From the NCBI GenBank assembly GCA_020226215.1, contig CM035233.1, forward strand, positions 53,963,751 to 54,027,750: DNA of 64,000 nt. The letters are read 5' to 3'. The translations under genes were made by a program, and so were the position numbers. Numbering within the stretch: the stretch's first letter is position 1; every line of letters starts with the position of its first letter. Under the pieces are notes generated by a model, which searched no databases, was not told the origin of the DNA, and saw only the letters and a program-made list of their open reading frames with translations. Below, piece by piece: positions 1 through 13,460 of the stretch. Source of the stretch: Sindora glabra. Lineage: Eukaryota; Streptophyta; Magnoliopsida; Fabales; Fabaceae.

Positions 1-134
1 GGTCATGTGACCACTTAAAAATATTGGATAATTTTATATTTTAATTTTAACCCTTTAATGCTAGATAAAATGGTCATAATTCATTCCTTGCATTTTTACA
101 TAAAAACAGTTCTCTCACTTTATACATTCATATA
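1..134 (-). pseudogene. Intron-4 remnant of broken T3 F-box copy 1
   Basis: This non-coding piece aligns by eye with 25900-25980, inside intron 4 of the second broken T3 F-box copy. It is the continuation of intron 4 of the copy whose exons 4 to 1 lie at 3791-5594; the two parts are separated by the elements at 135-3329. The last exon of this copy would lie left of the window, so whether it survives is unknown. Confidence 0.6.
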
Positions 135-2294
135 AGGTGGGAATCAATTGATACTTGTATAAGTTTAAAAGACTTACACTAAATCTTCACCATTCATTTT
201 AATTTGATCTAATGGCTACAATATATATATTATATATTATTAGTAAGACTAATTTTAATATAAGAAATGATTGGCTTTAATGATGAAAGAGAATTAATGT
301 CTAATTCATTTAATTTCTATCTCTCTCTTATTATTTTTATTTTTTAATTTTGAAATTTTAATTTATTTTAGAACACAAAATTATTGTAAATTTTTTTAAA
401 TTTCAATCCATTTTTTAATTTATTTTTGCTTTCATTCGAAGCAATGAATTTTCAACTTAAAAAAAAAAGAATTACGCATTTGATTGTTATTTTCCCTTTT
501 TTGAGCAAAATATTTAGACTTTTTAATTTTCTTCCTTTAGAAACGGCTTACTTTAAAAAAAATAAATAAATAAATACTACTCTAAAATACGAAGAGGCGC
601 CCAACCTGGAACCAAATTAAAGTCCACGGTAAAAGTGGTTTTTTAGACGCAAAGGTTTTTTTTTCTTTTTCTTGAATTTAGTTCTTTTAAAATATAAATT
701 GTATATTTTTTATCCTTTAATTTAAAATAATATATTTTAGTTTCCTAAATATATAATCGGTGTAATTTTCATCCTCTTATGGATTTTTATCAAATTTTGT
801 CAACTTCATTAATTTTTATTTAATTTTTAAGCATTCACTGCATTATTAGAGAAGTATAAAAGAAAAGAAAAGTAACCCTAAGCCCTAATTAATTTTGTGT
901 AGGGATTTCTTTAAAAATATATAATTATTATAAACTTATTATTTTTTTCATAAATTACAATATTAATTGCACAAAGATTAAGGGACTTTCTCAAATTTAA
1001 GATTTAAATTAAATTCTTATTATATAACAAACAATCATTATGATATAAATTACTGAAAATTGTTAAAAAAAAAGTGATAGCAATTTTTTTCCTAATATTA
1101 TATAAAACACATGAAGGCTCCATTTCACGTAATAAATAAGTAATCTTATAACTTATTATCAATAAATTATAAGGTAATCTCTAAAGTTATTTCTCGTACT
1201 AACTTATAAACTATCTAAAGTAACTTATAAGTTTTGATTTAATAACTTACCTAAAATAGCTTATGGCTTATAAGCTATTACTTCTTCAAATTCTTTTCAA
1301 ATCTATTCTTATTCTTTTATTAATTTACAACCCATACCCTTTATAATATAAATCTAAATATTTTTTGTAAGATATAATTAATTTGACTTTAACATAATTA
1401 TATTCTAATTTTAAATTATAAATATATAAAAATATATATGTAAATAAATAATATCATAAAATATAATAATTATATTTTAAGTAATTATAATTTTATGATA
1501 AATAATAAGATAAAAATTATATAAGTAATAAACATATAATTTTATAAAATATGATTAATTAAATATTAAATATTTATTCTTATTTTAAACTTTAATTACA
1601 TTAATATAATTTAATTTTTAGATAAATATAAATTATTTTAATTATATATTTATTTCTATTAATATGCCTTTTTATATCATTTTCTAATTTCAGCTAGTTC
1701 AACAGTTTATTTTACGAAACACTTTATCTAACTTATCAGTTATCAAGTAATTTATTAATTACCAACTAACTTGTCAGCTACTTATGTGAAATAAAGTCGA
1801 AGTCTTACTTCACATATAATTTTATTAAAATTATTGTTATTGTTCTATTTTCACAACACACAAATATGACTCTTCCTTTATCCTAAAATAATAATTAAAT
1901 TAGTATATTGTATGCATATTTATCATAAATTTACAAATATTCATTAACTAACAATGAGTTATATTAATTACAATTATAAATATTTATAATTTAAATAATT
2001 TTATGTGGAAAAGATAGAAAATTGAATAAAAATAAATTATAAGAATTAACGGATTGTAATTTGTAAAAAGAAAAAGTGTACAATAATTTTGTGTTTTAAA
2101 ATAAATCAAAATTTTAAAATTAAAAGAGAGAGAGAAATATTAAATGAGTTAGATATCAATTTTTTCTAATATTAAAATCAGTTTTAGTAATTAATATGCA
2201 TGTACTGTAGTCATTAGATCAAGTTAAAATAGATGATACAGATTTAGTGAAAGTAAAAGATTTACACCCATTTTAATTGATCCCCTCCCCTCCC
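135..2294. mobile_element. Long-TIR (Mutator-like) non-autonomous element I
   Basis: The first roughly 230 bases and the reverse complement of the last roughly 230 bases align over nearly their full length, giving long terminal inverted repeats (135-365 and about 2070-2294). Shared stretches include ACACAAAATTATTGTA and TTGATCTAATG. The ends are G-rich (AGGTGGGAATCAA; GGGAGGGGAGGGGATCAA). The flanks ATTCATATA (126-134) and ATTTATATA (2295-2303) look like a 9-bp target duplication with one mismatch. Long TIRs with a 9-bp duplication are typical of Mutator-like elements. No transposase frame is visible, so it is non-autonomous. The equivalent position in the second T3 copy (about 25.98 kb) lacks it. 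Confidence 0.75.
1115..1799. mobile_element. MITE nested in long-TIR element I
   Basis: The left end GGCTCCATTTCACGTAA and the reverse complement of the right end (GACTTTATTTCACATAAGTA) form an imperfect inverted repeat. The interior is AT-rich, with repeated ACTTATAA/TTATAAGT motifs and no coding potential. A 3-bp GAA on both sides could be a target duplication, but this is weak. It is a nested miniature inverted-repeat element of uncertain superfamily. Confidence 0.5.
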
Positions 2295-2309
2295 ATTTAT
2301 ATATATATA

Positions 2310-3329
2310 GGGTAGGGATGAATCGACACTACTGCAAACCTATCACTTACAACAAATCTATACTATTTATTTAACCTTCGATTACAATACATTCATATTA
2401 ATGTCCACTAATTAACTATAATGATAAGAGAGAATTGATTTGAGACTTAATTGTTTTCTTTCTCTTATAGTAATATTTTTTTTCCTTTCTAACTTTATAA
2501 GGATTGATTTTAAATATTCACATAAACTATCCAACGTTACAAAAATTTACAATTAGATTTGATTTAATTCATTATCAATAAATAAATGTTCTAAATTTAA
2601 TTTATGATAAATATAAAAATAATAATATAATTTAATTTAATTTAATTATTATACTAAAATACAAAGAATCATATATATATTTTTTAGTGATGATAAACCA
2701 TAACAACAATTTTAATACAGTTATAATTGCAACATAACACGTAAGAATAAATTTTCATTTTTGTTTTATATTAGAAAAAGCAATTGCTACTAATTTTTTT
2801 ATTTATAGTAATTAAAATTGCAATGACTATTTGTCATGTATTAATAATTTAATTTAAACCTTAAAGTTGAGAAATTGATATAAACTTTACACGGTACAAA
2901 AACCAAAACAAGACTATTAATATAATAGTATTAATAAAATAAAGCTAGCAATTTTTCCACGCAAAAAATGTGTAATAAGTTTTATACTGTGTAAGAAATG
3001 TCCTGCATGCAAGATAATAAGGTCTCGATTGATATTTTATCTAAATTTATTATATATTAAAATATTTTTATTTATTAATACATAAAAAATTATATTAATC
3101 CTAAATATAAATATTTATAATTTAAACAATTTTGTGTGCCGATTTAAAATAGAGAGGAAAGAAAAAATAGTATAAGAGAGAAAAAGCAATTAAATAAGTC
3201 TCACATCAATTTTGTTTCATACATTAATATAAATGTATCATAACTATTAAATAAAGATCAAATGAATAATATAGATTTAGTGTAAGTGGTATAAATTTAA
3301 AATGATATCAATTAATCTCCATATATATA
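2310..3329. mobile_element. Long-TIR element II, same family as element I
   Basis: The right end, read as reverse complement from about 3329, aligns both with the left end at about 2312 and with the TIR of the neighbouring 2.16-kb element. The shared core is CACTTACACTAAATCTATA followed by a TTTGATC-like block and then a CTCTCTTA-type tract. The element lies almost head-to-tail with element I inside the same F-box intron. The (AT)n run at 3321-3344 blurs the right boundary, so no target duplication could be defined. No coding capacity is seen. Confidence 0.6.
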
Positions 3330-3359
3330 TATATATATATATATTCAGAATTATTCAAA

Positions 3360-5594
3360 ATAATTTAGTGTAAAACGTCCGTAGATGACTTTTAAAGTCT
3401 GCTATCAAAAACCATGGGCTCAACCCTAAACAGATGGCGGAGACTCCCAAGCTCAAGTATGGGAAGAGCAGAAGAAATTTTCAGAGTGCTATAGACAAAC
3501 ATAATATAAAAATAATGAAAAAATAACAATTTTCTTTTCCTCTATTTGTCCTACTTCTAAACCAATTAATCATAAATGTTTCCAAATATAAAGAATAGTC
3601 ACTTCAAAGCGGATATGTACTAAGATCATAATGAAGTTAGCCGCTATATCTGTTCTCTTGACAGCCAAAATGAAAGTTTAATTTGGTTTGGTTTGGAAAA
3701 TATAGGACGAATTCAATTTATATTACTTCCTCACCGAGGAAAACAAATAAGCAATATATTCCATAAATTGAATGATGTAAGTTTTCTCACCACTAGAGTG
3801 GCATTGACAAAAATTTTCCTCTTCACATGTTTCCAAGTGATCAAGGATTGCACACCACCATTCTACGGCACAAATATGAAATAAGTTACGAAGCCAGTTA
3901 TTTGATATCTTCATAATTAGCCATATATAACGAGATGCTTCATTTCAAATACATCGATAAAATCAAAACAATTTAGAGAAGATCAACATCATTTCTACAT
4001 GAGGATGGTATGCACAAAATAAAAATATATTAAGAATTTTCACTGAATAGAAAAGTTAAAAATAAGTAAAATCCTTTAAATTAAATTAAATTACGAGTCA
4101 ATAGTTAAATTAAATTAAATATATCTAATATTAGGCAATGTAACATAAAATTTTTGGACCTAAGAATATATGTTGAGGTAGTGTCATTAACAAGGATGAA
4201 CTTTCCAATTCCAATTATGATGGAAGAGATGATGTTACACTCAATGCCCAAGTCTGTTAGAAATGAATATTTGATGAAGCTTTATAAGTTATAAGATTTT
4301 TGTTTCCCTCTCAAATGAACAAGAAAAATGGATCTCTAAAAAAATTCAAATACCATAAGGAAGATCTTTCCTTGATCTCTATTGCAACTCTGTATGATCC
4401 GCAGGATTTAATTCATTTGAACAATTTGAGACATGAAAAACATGTTGATTTTTAGCTTGAGCTTCTCTCATTCTTTCTCAGTAAATATTTTCTTCCATCA
4501 GTTGCCATCTAGAGTATTTGACCTAAAAATTTGTCATTACAATAAATTAGTTACACATGAACTCAGTGCAAACAATAACTCAAAAAGAAAGAAATATCAT
4601 ATGAACACACAAACTTTGTAAAGAGACAATTAATAGCCCAAATATACCTTGCATGAAACATATCAATTTGGAAATCATATTTGGTGAGGGCATCATAACA
4701 ATATATTATTAAGCCACCACCCTACAACAAAAAATATCAAGATCAATTATACTCCTAAAAAAAATAAAATCTAGTTATAGAATATATACATAATTGATAC
4801 ATACATTTACAGTTGAAATAGATTAGTTGTGACAATGCATGTTAGTTCAATTCGTTGTAAGGATCCAATTAAGATGACTATAATTCCTCATAATTACAAG
4901 TTCAATTTCCCCTCAATATCAATTGTTTTACTTAATAGGCAACCCTTCTTAAGTGGCCTATAGGGACTAATCGAGTCATTAGCTCTTAGACCTAATTGGG
5001 GTTAGCTTTAACTTTATTTGAGTGAACTTCTACTAGCAGCTCTATCATGCCTTACTTAATAAGACTGGAGGAAGATCTCTTTCCTACCACTTTGTGCATC
5101 AAAAAATAAAAGAAATAAGTTATTTGTAGTTGTAGGACTTACCCTATAAACTTAAGCATGAACCAAAACAATCCACTTTCAAGAAAGAAATACAAGGCCA
5201 TCACAAGGTAGTTTGATAATATTAACGGTAGCTTGTAAGTCTCTAAATATGATCCAATGCGAAGAATAGGCAAGCATCACCAAAAGATCCCAAGGATCTA
5301 TTTTGAACATTTTGGTTCAAGTTATTCTCTTTCTTTCTTGTCTACCTATGCAATTGCCCTTTTTGAAAAGCTACATCTTCAATCATTTTACCCTAATTCT
5401 ATTTGATTTGCTTTTCCTATAAATTGTCACTTCTATACCTGGCTTTCAAAGAAGTGCAAACCTTTGCCATGGTGAACAATTTAAAAGGTGGAAAGCATTC
5501 AAGAATGCATTTCAAGATAGGAGACAAATCTACATGTCACTTCCTTCTTCCTTGTATTAGGCACTAAATTGTTCTTTGATGATGAGGTTACCAT
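3360..5594 (-). pseudogene. F-box protein pseudogene, T3 copy 1
   Basis: All four visible exons match the intact T3 gene at 40703-44442. They are exon 1 (5594-5143, original ATG kept), exon 2 (about 4726-4653), exon 3 (about 4510-4334) and exon 4 (3862-3791). Exon 4 still reads through the family motif WW-A-I--HLE-C. The copy is broken: exon 1 has a roughly 17-bp deletion where the LPEP motif is encoded, and exon 3 has a 1-bp deletion near its start plus a TGG-to-TGA change. Elements of 2.2 and 1.0 kb sit in intron 4, so exon 5 is outside the window. No F-box protein is expected; a non-coding or antisense transcript cannot be excluded. Confidence 0.85.
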
Positions 5595-6003
5595 AGCATG
5601 AGAGGAACTAAGATAGCTAGCCAATGGAAAGCTTAAGCCATTAAGTGATGGTCAAGTAATGAGCAGCTTAGATAGTATGTAGGAAGTATTTGATTATAAT
5701 CTATTCACTATCAATATATATATATATATATATAATAGAAAAAATGATTAAGAAAACCTAGTTTATGCATACATAGATTGGATTACATTCTCTCTATCAC
5801 TTCTTGGTAAGAAAGATAAGCAAAAAATTTATTTTACTCATGGAGTAAATGAAACTTTTAGAAAAATATTAAGTAAGCACAACTAAGTCGAGACACGAAC
5901 AACCATTGTATACTATCATTTTATTTTGTGAGTCTTGATCTATGGATTTAAAAATTTTGAGATTGTTATGTGTATTTATCTTTACTCACTTTTTTAGTGT
6001 AAC
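5595..6003. other. Upstream flank of T3 copy 1
   Basis: This non-coding segment aligns with 28297-28643, the same position beside the second T3 pseudogene. It holds a short (AT)n run at about 5717-5735. The intact T3 gene has only the first part of this flank, matching to about base 44520. The segment ends at the long terminal repeat of a Copia element. Confidence 0.6.
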
Positions 6004-6541
6004 TATTGGTTTAAATCACAAAAAAAAAAATAGAACATAAAGTGCTCAAATGGTGAAAGATAGTTAGCAACAACCATTACACATAATGTTTTCAAAAAAA
6101 AAAAGGAACTGATAAAATAAAGCAGTAATAGAAGAAAGAAGTTCAATAATGATCCTTTAAGAAATCATCTTTTCATTAATAAAATTGCTTTAGTACATTA
6201 ATGTTTTCACATGAAAGCCCTATTAGATATGAGAAAATGATGAAGAACAGAGATAATATCTTTATGCTTCTAAACATGAAACATTTTAAAATGAAAGTAA
6301 AACATTTATCTTTTTATATAATACATCAAGTATAGCAAAAAACATACCCACTTCATAAACTAAAACTCCTATGGACATATGGCACAAAACACCCAGTACA
6401 TCATATATAAAATTAATGGGCATATATGCATAAGCACCTATAGCTTTACACATAACACCTATATAGGCAATAATTAAACACTTATATAAACAAAAAAATA
6501 AAGATATATACAAAAACATATAAAAGTACCACACTTCCACA
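6004..6541 (-). repeat. 3' LTR of Copia A
   Basis: This is a direct repeat of 10635-11217. In element orientation it begins TGTGGAAGTG after the purine tract and ends near ACCAATA. Landmarks shared with the 5' LTR include TTTTCATTAATAAAATT and ACATATGGC. It is about 45 bp shorter than the 5' LTR, partly because it lacks the AT and GA runs. Confidence 0.8.
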
Positions 6542-9500
6542 TTCTTTTCCTTAATGCTTTTATTAGATATACTAAGAAAAGCTCTTAGAAATTCAAATTT
6601 AGGTTTTGAATGTGCTTTGGTGAAAAAATCAACTAGTTAGTTATTTATGCTACAATAAATAAGACTAATCTCATTTTTTCCTTAGTATCATGAACAAAAT
6701 AAAACTTGATCTTCATGTGCTTAGTCTTGCCATAATTAACAAGATTTTTTGCCATAGAAATTATTGACCTATTTTCATAACAAATTATAGCTAGATCATT
6801 TTGTTACTACCTTAAATCATATAAAATTTTTCCAAATTAAATGGCTTGATTGACACCATTAGAGGTTTAAATAAATTCTACTTCAACAATAAATTATGCA
6901 AAAATACTCCATTTCTTTGAATTCCTTGAGAAGACTCCAAAGCCAATAGGGAAAATATATCTAGATATACTCTTCGTATCATCAACAAAACCAGCCCAAT
7001 CACTATCAATATAGTTAATTAAATTAAGACATTTATTAAGTTGATACCATATACCACAATTAAAAATGTCTCTAATGTATTTGAGCACCCTTTTAGCAAG
7101 TCCAAAATGTGCTTGAGTTAGGGCATGCATAAATTTAGATAACATACTTGCATCATACATTAAATCTAGCCCTATTGTAGTCAAATACACTAAGTTGCCA
7201 ATTAAAGATCTATGTTTCCCTTCATTAACTTTTTGATAGCCATCATCTTTAAACAACATCATATTCATTAGAAGAGGAGTGACAACTGATTTACAATGAC
7301 CCATTTTGAATTTCTTTAATATTTCTTTAACATATTTCCTTTGAGAAATGAAAATTCTATCTTTTGATTGATGAACTTCCATCTTTAGAAAATAGTTCAT
7401 CATGCCAAAATTAGTCATCTCAATCATTTTCCTCATTTGCTTCTTGAAAACATTAAAGAGTTTTGGATTACTACTAATATAAAGAAGGAATTATAATATC
7501 AAAATTGTCAAACACTTTAAAATAGAGTGTAAGCTCACTCATTTTTTTAAGCCATTTTCAAAGAAATAAAAATCAATTTTGCTATACCAAGCCTTTGGAG
7601 CTTGTTTTAGGCAATATAAGGCCTATTTCAACTTATATACATGATTTTCTTTGTCATATTTTAGGAACCCCTCAAGTTAGTCAACATAAATCTCCCCTTC
7701 AAGAATGCCATTTAAAATGCAAATTTGACATCAAATTGAAAATTAGGCCATTACTTTTAAACAACCAAAGTAATGAGAGTTTTGAATGTATGATGCCTAG
7801 CCATTAGAGCAAATGTGTCAGTGTAGTCCACACAAGCTTCTTGTACATAGCATTTAACTACTAATCTAATCTTAAGCTTGTTAATCATACTATTAAAAAT
7901 AAACTTGGTTTTATAAATCTACTTTACTCCAATAACTTCCCTATAAGAAGGCCTTTTCAACTAAATCTCATATGCCATTATTTTTAATCAATTCTATCTG
8001 CTTCTACATAGCAAACATCCATTCATCATGTTTTGTAACTTTATGAAAATTTTCCAGCTCCATGATAGCTAAGCTATATTTTTCACAAACTATATAAAGT
8101 AATTATTTAGTCTTTCTAACAAAATATTTCAAGGAAAAAGAAGAAAAAGGATCCCTTTGAGAAGAAAGACTCAAGCTAGTTGAGCCCAAATATGGAATAA
8201 TAGTATCATAATCATAATATGGGTTAGAATCATTATTAATATCATCGTGGACATTTTCTTATTAAGTTGGTTGAGAAATTTGAAGTTAAAGAGTGGAAGA
8301 TAACTTTTACTCTACTTTGGACTCCTCCTAATTTTATAAAGTGCCTTCATCAAACCTCACATTATGGTTAATCACAATTTTTTAAATTTTCAAGTTGAAA
8401 ATCTATACCCTTTTAATTAGGTACTATAGAAAAAAAAGGTGCCTCTTTTAACTTTTTCTTTAAGCTTATGCCTCATCTCAGTTGGTATATGAACATAATA
8501 TAGGGAAAGCACCTTTAATTGCTTAACAAAAGGTTCATGGATGTTCCATTCCTCTAAAAGAGTTTTTCCTTTAACAAATCATGTTAACAACTAGTTCAAC
8601 AAACAAACAAACAATTGTATGAATAGCTCTAACCTAGAATTTGTTAGGCTTTTCCTATCAAACAACATGTTGCAAACCATTTCCATGATAGTTTATTTAT
8701 TCTCTTAGAAATCGCATTTTGTTCAAGAATGTAAGCAGTAATTAACTAATGATATGCCCCTTTATCTTCAAAAATTGCTCAAATTCAAATGAGTTATATT
8801 CTTTAACCCCATTTGATTGGAGATTTTTTATTTTAAAGCCACTTTATGTATTCACCATAGCCTTGAATTTTCTTTTAAATAATAAATACATAAGATTTTT
8901 AGCATAAGAAATAAACCGATGTCATCTTTGTAAAATAATCAATGAAAAAGAGAAAATACTTGTTTAGGACCATATAAATTAGTATACACCAGTTTTAATT
9001 TTTCATTAACCCTTCATGCTTTGATAATAGGAAAAGATTGCCTATGTAGCTTTCAAAGTTAACAAGAATCATAATCATCATTAGAAACTTGAAGGGAAGT
9101 TAAGTTCAACGCCATTTCTTTATCATGCATAAACTCCAAAAATGAAAATGGCCAAATCTTTTATGCCATAATGAGGTTTCATTATCTTTGGCCTTCAAAG
9201 CATCACGTATACTATGCAATTTTAAAAAGAAACTTTTATCTTTTGTAGCAATAGCTATATTTTCCTTGCTAAAAGGATCATAAATAAAATAGTGATACTT
9301 AAAAAAACAAAAGTATAACCATTGTTCACCATTTGAGAAACACAAAGAAAATCTTGATCAGTTTAAGTATATAAAGGATATCACGAATAAATATGGTACC
9401 TTTCTTTTTAGTAACCATAATTGTGCCTTTGCCAATGAAAAGAAAAATATCACTATTACCTATCTTGGCAAAAATATTGATAGAAGTATCCAGTTCCTTA

Positions 9501-10634
9501 AAAAGCTTTGAGTTGTTAGCCATGTTATTAGTGTAACCATTATTAATAAGCCGTGGCTCCTTACCATTATAAGAAAAAGAACAAATAGTCATGAAAACAT
9601 AATCGTCTTCTTTACTTCCATAAAAAATAGTTTGCTGATTAAGTTATTATTAATAATAGCTTTAGCCTTACTTTTGCTTGCAAAACTTTTCAATATGACT
9701 AAATTTTTGGCAATACTTATATTATAACTTAGGGTTGTCTTTATACCAATGATCCTTTGGAATATGGTTAGTTCTTTTAGAAATGCTACATGAAAGGAAT
9801 TTGCCCCTTTTTTTATCAAACTCTTTAATATTAGATGACCTTTTAGAAGAATATCCACTACTTTTATCATAAAATGATTTTTTACCCCTTTTGAAGCCTA
9901 AAAGCTTTTTATTGATGTTTGGATAGGAATACTCCTTCAAAAACAGCCATCTTCTCTAGCTTTTTCTCTTTTTTGTTATGCCTCAAAAGCATTAATAACT
10001 TGATTAATAGATAATTTTGAAATATCTTTTCCTTGCTTAATGACAACAATAGTAGAGTTAAACTTTATAGGTAAAGAAAAAAGAATCTTTTGTACAATAT
10101 ATTGATTTGAAATATTATAATGACAAATCTTCATATGCTTGATAACATTAGAAATTTTAGGGGGAAAAGTCTTTAATAGATTCAATTGATTGCATCTTTA
10201 AATTTTCAAATTCTTTTCATTAAGTTTGCAGTTTAATTTAACTAATGTTATTTGAGACTTTAAATTCATTTTATAAAACTTACCAAACTTCCTCGACAAT
10301 AAAGTGATTCATAATTTTAGGGAGCATAGCATTAAAAATGTCAATTTAAAGCAGAAATAAAGCTTTAGAATCATGAGGGATATTTTCAACATGTGCTTTT
10401 TGTTAATTAGCAATCAAGATAACATTAGGAGTATAGGTCTTATATCCTTCAACTACTTTCTCCCATAAATCTAAAGCATAAGAAAGTTTCTCATTTTAAT
10501 AACCTAAAAGCCATAGTTTTCACCAAAAAATGTGGGAGCACTAGGCATAAAAATAGATGAAGAAGCCATGATTAAATGAAAGTGGGCAAATCCTAACGCA
10601 ATCCTTTAAAAGCTTAAAATGCTCTAATACCAAT

Positions 10635-11142
10635 TTTTAGTTTAAATCACAAAATAATAGAATATAAAATGCTTAGATGGTAAATGATATTTAGTAACAA
10701 CCATCACAACTAGACATTGAGCAAAATATAGCAGTTAAGACATAAATTAGAAAAGAGGAATTCATAAAATAAAGGAACAATAATAGAAGTAAAGCTCAAT
10801 AATAATCTTCCAAGTAATCAACTTTTCATTAATAAAATTATTTCGGTACATGAAGGCTTTTACATGAAAGTCCTAGCAGACACAAGGAGATAATAATGAA
10901 GAATATAGATCTTAGCTCTCTACTTCTAAACATAAAGCATTCTAAAATAAAAGTAAAACTTTTAGGTTTTTATAAAAATATGCCTACTTCATAAAACCAA
11001 AACACCCATAAACATATGGCGCAAAATACCCACTATATCACACATAATACCCACATACATATATGTATAAACATCCATAGCTTTATGCATAACACCCACA
11101 TAGGCTATAACTAAATACCTAAATCAAAAAAGGAAATATCCA

Positions 11143-11178
<36 letters not shown>

Positions 11179-11217
11179 GAGAGAGAGAGAAACAAATAAA
11201 AGTATCACAATTCCACA
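10635..11217 (-). repeat. 5' LTR of Copia A
   Basis: This direct repeat of 6004-6541 begins TGTGGAATTG in element orientation and is followed by the primer-binding site. It contains an (AT)n run (about 11148-11174) and a short GA run. The flanking bases (ATACC here, GTAAC at the other end) are compatible with a decayed 5-bp target duplication. Confidence 0.8.
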
Positions 11218-12015
11218 ATACCAATAGAGAGATACTGCTAGCAATGACACTTAAAATAATAAGGGACCTACAAACTATGTGATATATTCCTTGAATTAGA
11301 ATAATTAACACATTTGATATGACCTATAATTACATGGTTCTACAAATTCTGAGGTCCAATTTTATGCTTACAACTACTTCCTACTTTCTTTCAGAATTAG
11401 AAAAAAATCTTGTTACAAAAGTTAGATAGAATATTTCTTTCAAATTGGATAAAGGATGAAGCTAGTCACAAGAGAAATAAGTAGCACTCGGTTGAGATAT
11501 CATTGATAAGAATTAAGTAGCATAAGGAATGTTATCTAGATACATGATAAGCCTTTGGAGTTCAATCTTAAGCATTATAATTGATAACACTCAAAAGTCA
11601 TAACAATATTGATCATTTTCACCCTCTTCCACTATAAAAATTTGATGATTTTTTTGCTAGTGTTGTTTCCAAAAAGGATCTATTAGCTCTATAATGATTC
11701 CAATGTTGTATGTATCCTTCTTTTGTTTCTATTGTGTGAAATTAATGTCCATGGCCTTTGTTAACCTCCTATTGCCACCCTTACTGATGATCACCTCTTA
11801 CTGTCGTCCCTCCATCATTGACCATTATTCGCTGCCACTCATTCTCGTTCTGAGAAGTGTATAATTCTGCGAACCCAAACATTAGTAATTTTGTCCAAAC
11901 ATATTTTTTCAATATTATCTATATTATATGTTTATAATAAGAAATCAACAATATAATTTTATACTATATCTTCTTATGCATTTATCTATTAAATAATGAA
12001 AAGTATGATATATAC
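11218..12015. other. Distal upstream flank of T3 copy 1, no gene seen
   Basis: No coding region is supported. The segment aligns with 33832-34835 in the second unit. The part near 11610-11760 also aligns with 44540-44660, upstream of the intact T3 gene. It is therefore the original T3 upstream DNA pushed away by the Copia insertion. Confidence 0.55.
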
Positions 12016-13343
12016 GAGAATTACTAACCTTCACATCTATATATGAAGGTTAACAATCTCTATTCTTTTATTTGAATAAAAAAATTATACTATTAATTAA
12101 TTATAATAAAATAATAAAGGGTATTAACCTTATTTAATAATTAGTTAATTATACTAATGGTTAATTAATTAAATTAACTGTTAGCTGTTAACTGATTATA
12201 TTAACTAATTTAATTAGTTAATAGTATTAATTATTTGTATAAAAAATATTTAATTATATTAATTGTTTACTACTAGCCATTTGTGTATAAAATAACATAC
12301 GAAGAGATATATGTTTTATGATGCATTTGAGTATTCTTTTATTTTAATAATATTTTAAATTATATCATTTTAATTTATTATACTTATTTTATTTTCTTTT
12401 AAAAAATTAATTATAACTTTCAAGTTAAGAAACACTTGTAATATTTTTAAAGATGCAATAAGTATTAAAGTTATTTTGTAACTATTTCTAATATTAAATT
12501 TAAAATTCATATATTTATTATTAAAAATATCGATAAATTATGCATTTTAAGTTTAAAAATATATTTTTCACGAGTAATATTATCACATTATTTATTTTTT
12601 TAATATGTATTATTCTTTAATTTTAAATATATTTTGATAAAAAATTAATAATTTTCTAAATATATTTTCTATTATTCTTTATAAAATAAAATATATATTA
12701 TTTTGTTTTAAATACAATTTGATAAAAAAATGAGTATACATATTCATGGAATTTATTATTATATAAATATTTAATATAATTTACTACACTTATTTAGCTT
12801 TTATTTAAAAAACTAATAAATAATAATAATTTATTAAATGTATTGAATTTTTTAAGAAATAAATAATTATAATTTAGTGTTTTCTTATTTATCAAGTATA
12901 AAAGTGTAAAAAATTTGTATAACTATAGGAAAGAATATTTTTTATACGAAATACAAATCAAATGTTTCAAAAAATTATTATTTCTAGTTTTTTCAAAATG
13001 GTTGTTTGATGATGGATAAGCTGATTAAAATAATTATTTGTTAAATACTTAAATGAGCTGATAGATTGGTCAAACAATTAAAAACACTCAAATTAACTAA
13101 AAGTTAATTAAAAATCTATTTATCAAATGCTCTCATTATAATCAATTTGTCATCATCACTAATTAATTCAATTAATAAGTATATTCATTGTAGAAATAAA
13201 AGAAAGTTGATGGAATTAATTTAAATATTTTCAATTAATATCTCTCTTTTAAAATTACTTAAATATGTTTTATTATTTTATTAATACTAAATTAGTAAAT
13301 ATAATTTTTTATCCAATTAAAAGAGTAAAAGTTGCAAACTTTC
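12016..13343. mobile_element. MULE-type MITE interrupted by a Tourist-like element (unit 1)
   Basis: The outer parts (12016-12126 and 13136-13343) match the small MITE at 58791-59115, which has an ACTAACCTTCACAT-type end and a perfect 9-bp target duplication. Between them lies a second element (12127-13135) flanked by TTA on both sides. Its ends resemble the element at 41340-42115 (accttatttaataattag against gccttgtttggcaatcag; tttatcaaatgc against tttaccaaatac). A 3-bp TTA duplication is the mark of PIF/Harbinger (Tourist) elements. The same arrangement occurs at 34836-36078. There is no coding capacity. Confidence 0.7.
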
Positions 13344-13460
13344 ACATATGAATATAGAAATTAGTAATCATATGCACATATATAATGATAATCATTAATT
13401 TGTATTCAAATTTTAATTTTGAATTTGCATATAACATAGCTAATTACAATTTAAAAATGA

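Larger units (their letters stand above)
6004..11217 (-). mobile_element. Copia-type LTR retrotransposon A, decayed
   Basis: A complete but inactivated Ty1/Copia element. Its parts in minus-strand order are: 5' LTR 11217-10635; a primer-binding site (TTGGTATTAGAGC, about 10633-10621) resembling the initiator-tRNA-Met site; a gag start at 10569 followed by gag remnants to about 9.9 kb; a degenerate zinc-knuckle region near 9.75 kb; protease and pre-integrase regions about 9.5-9.1 kb; integrase relics about 9.0-8.0 kb; reverse transcriptase and RNase H about 8.0-6.6 kb; a purine-rich tract at about 6542-6558; and 3' LTR 6541-6004. Many frameshifts and stops interrupt every domain. The longest open piece (7436-6894) is the end of reverse transcriptase plus the start of RNase H. 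Copy B at 28644-33831 is its duplicate. Confidence 0.88.
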
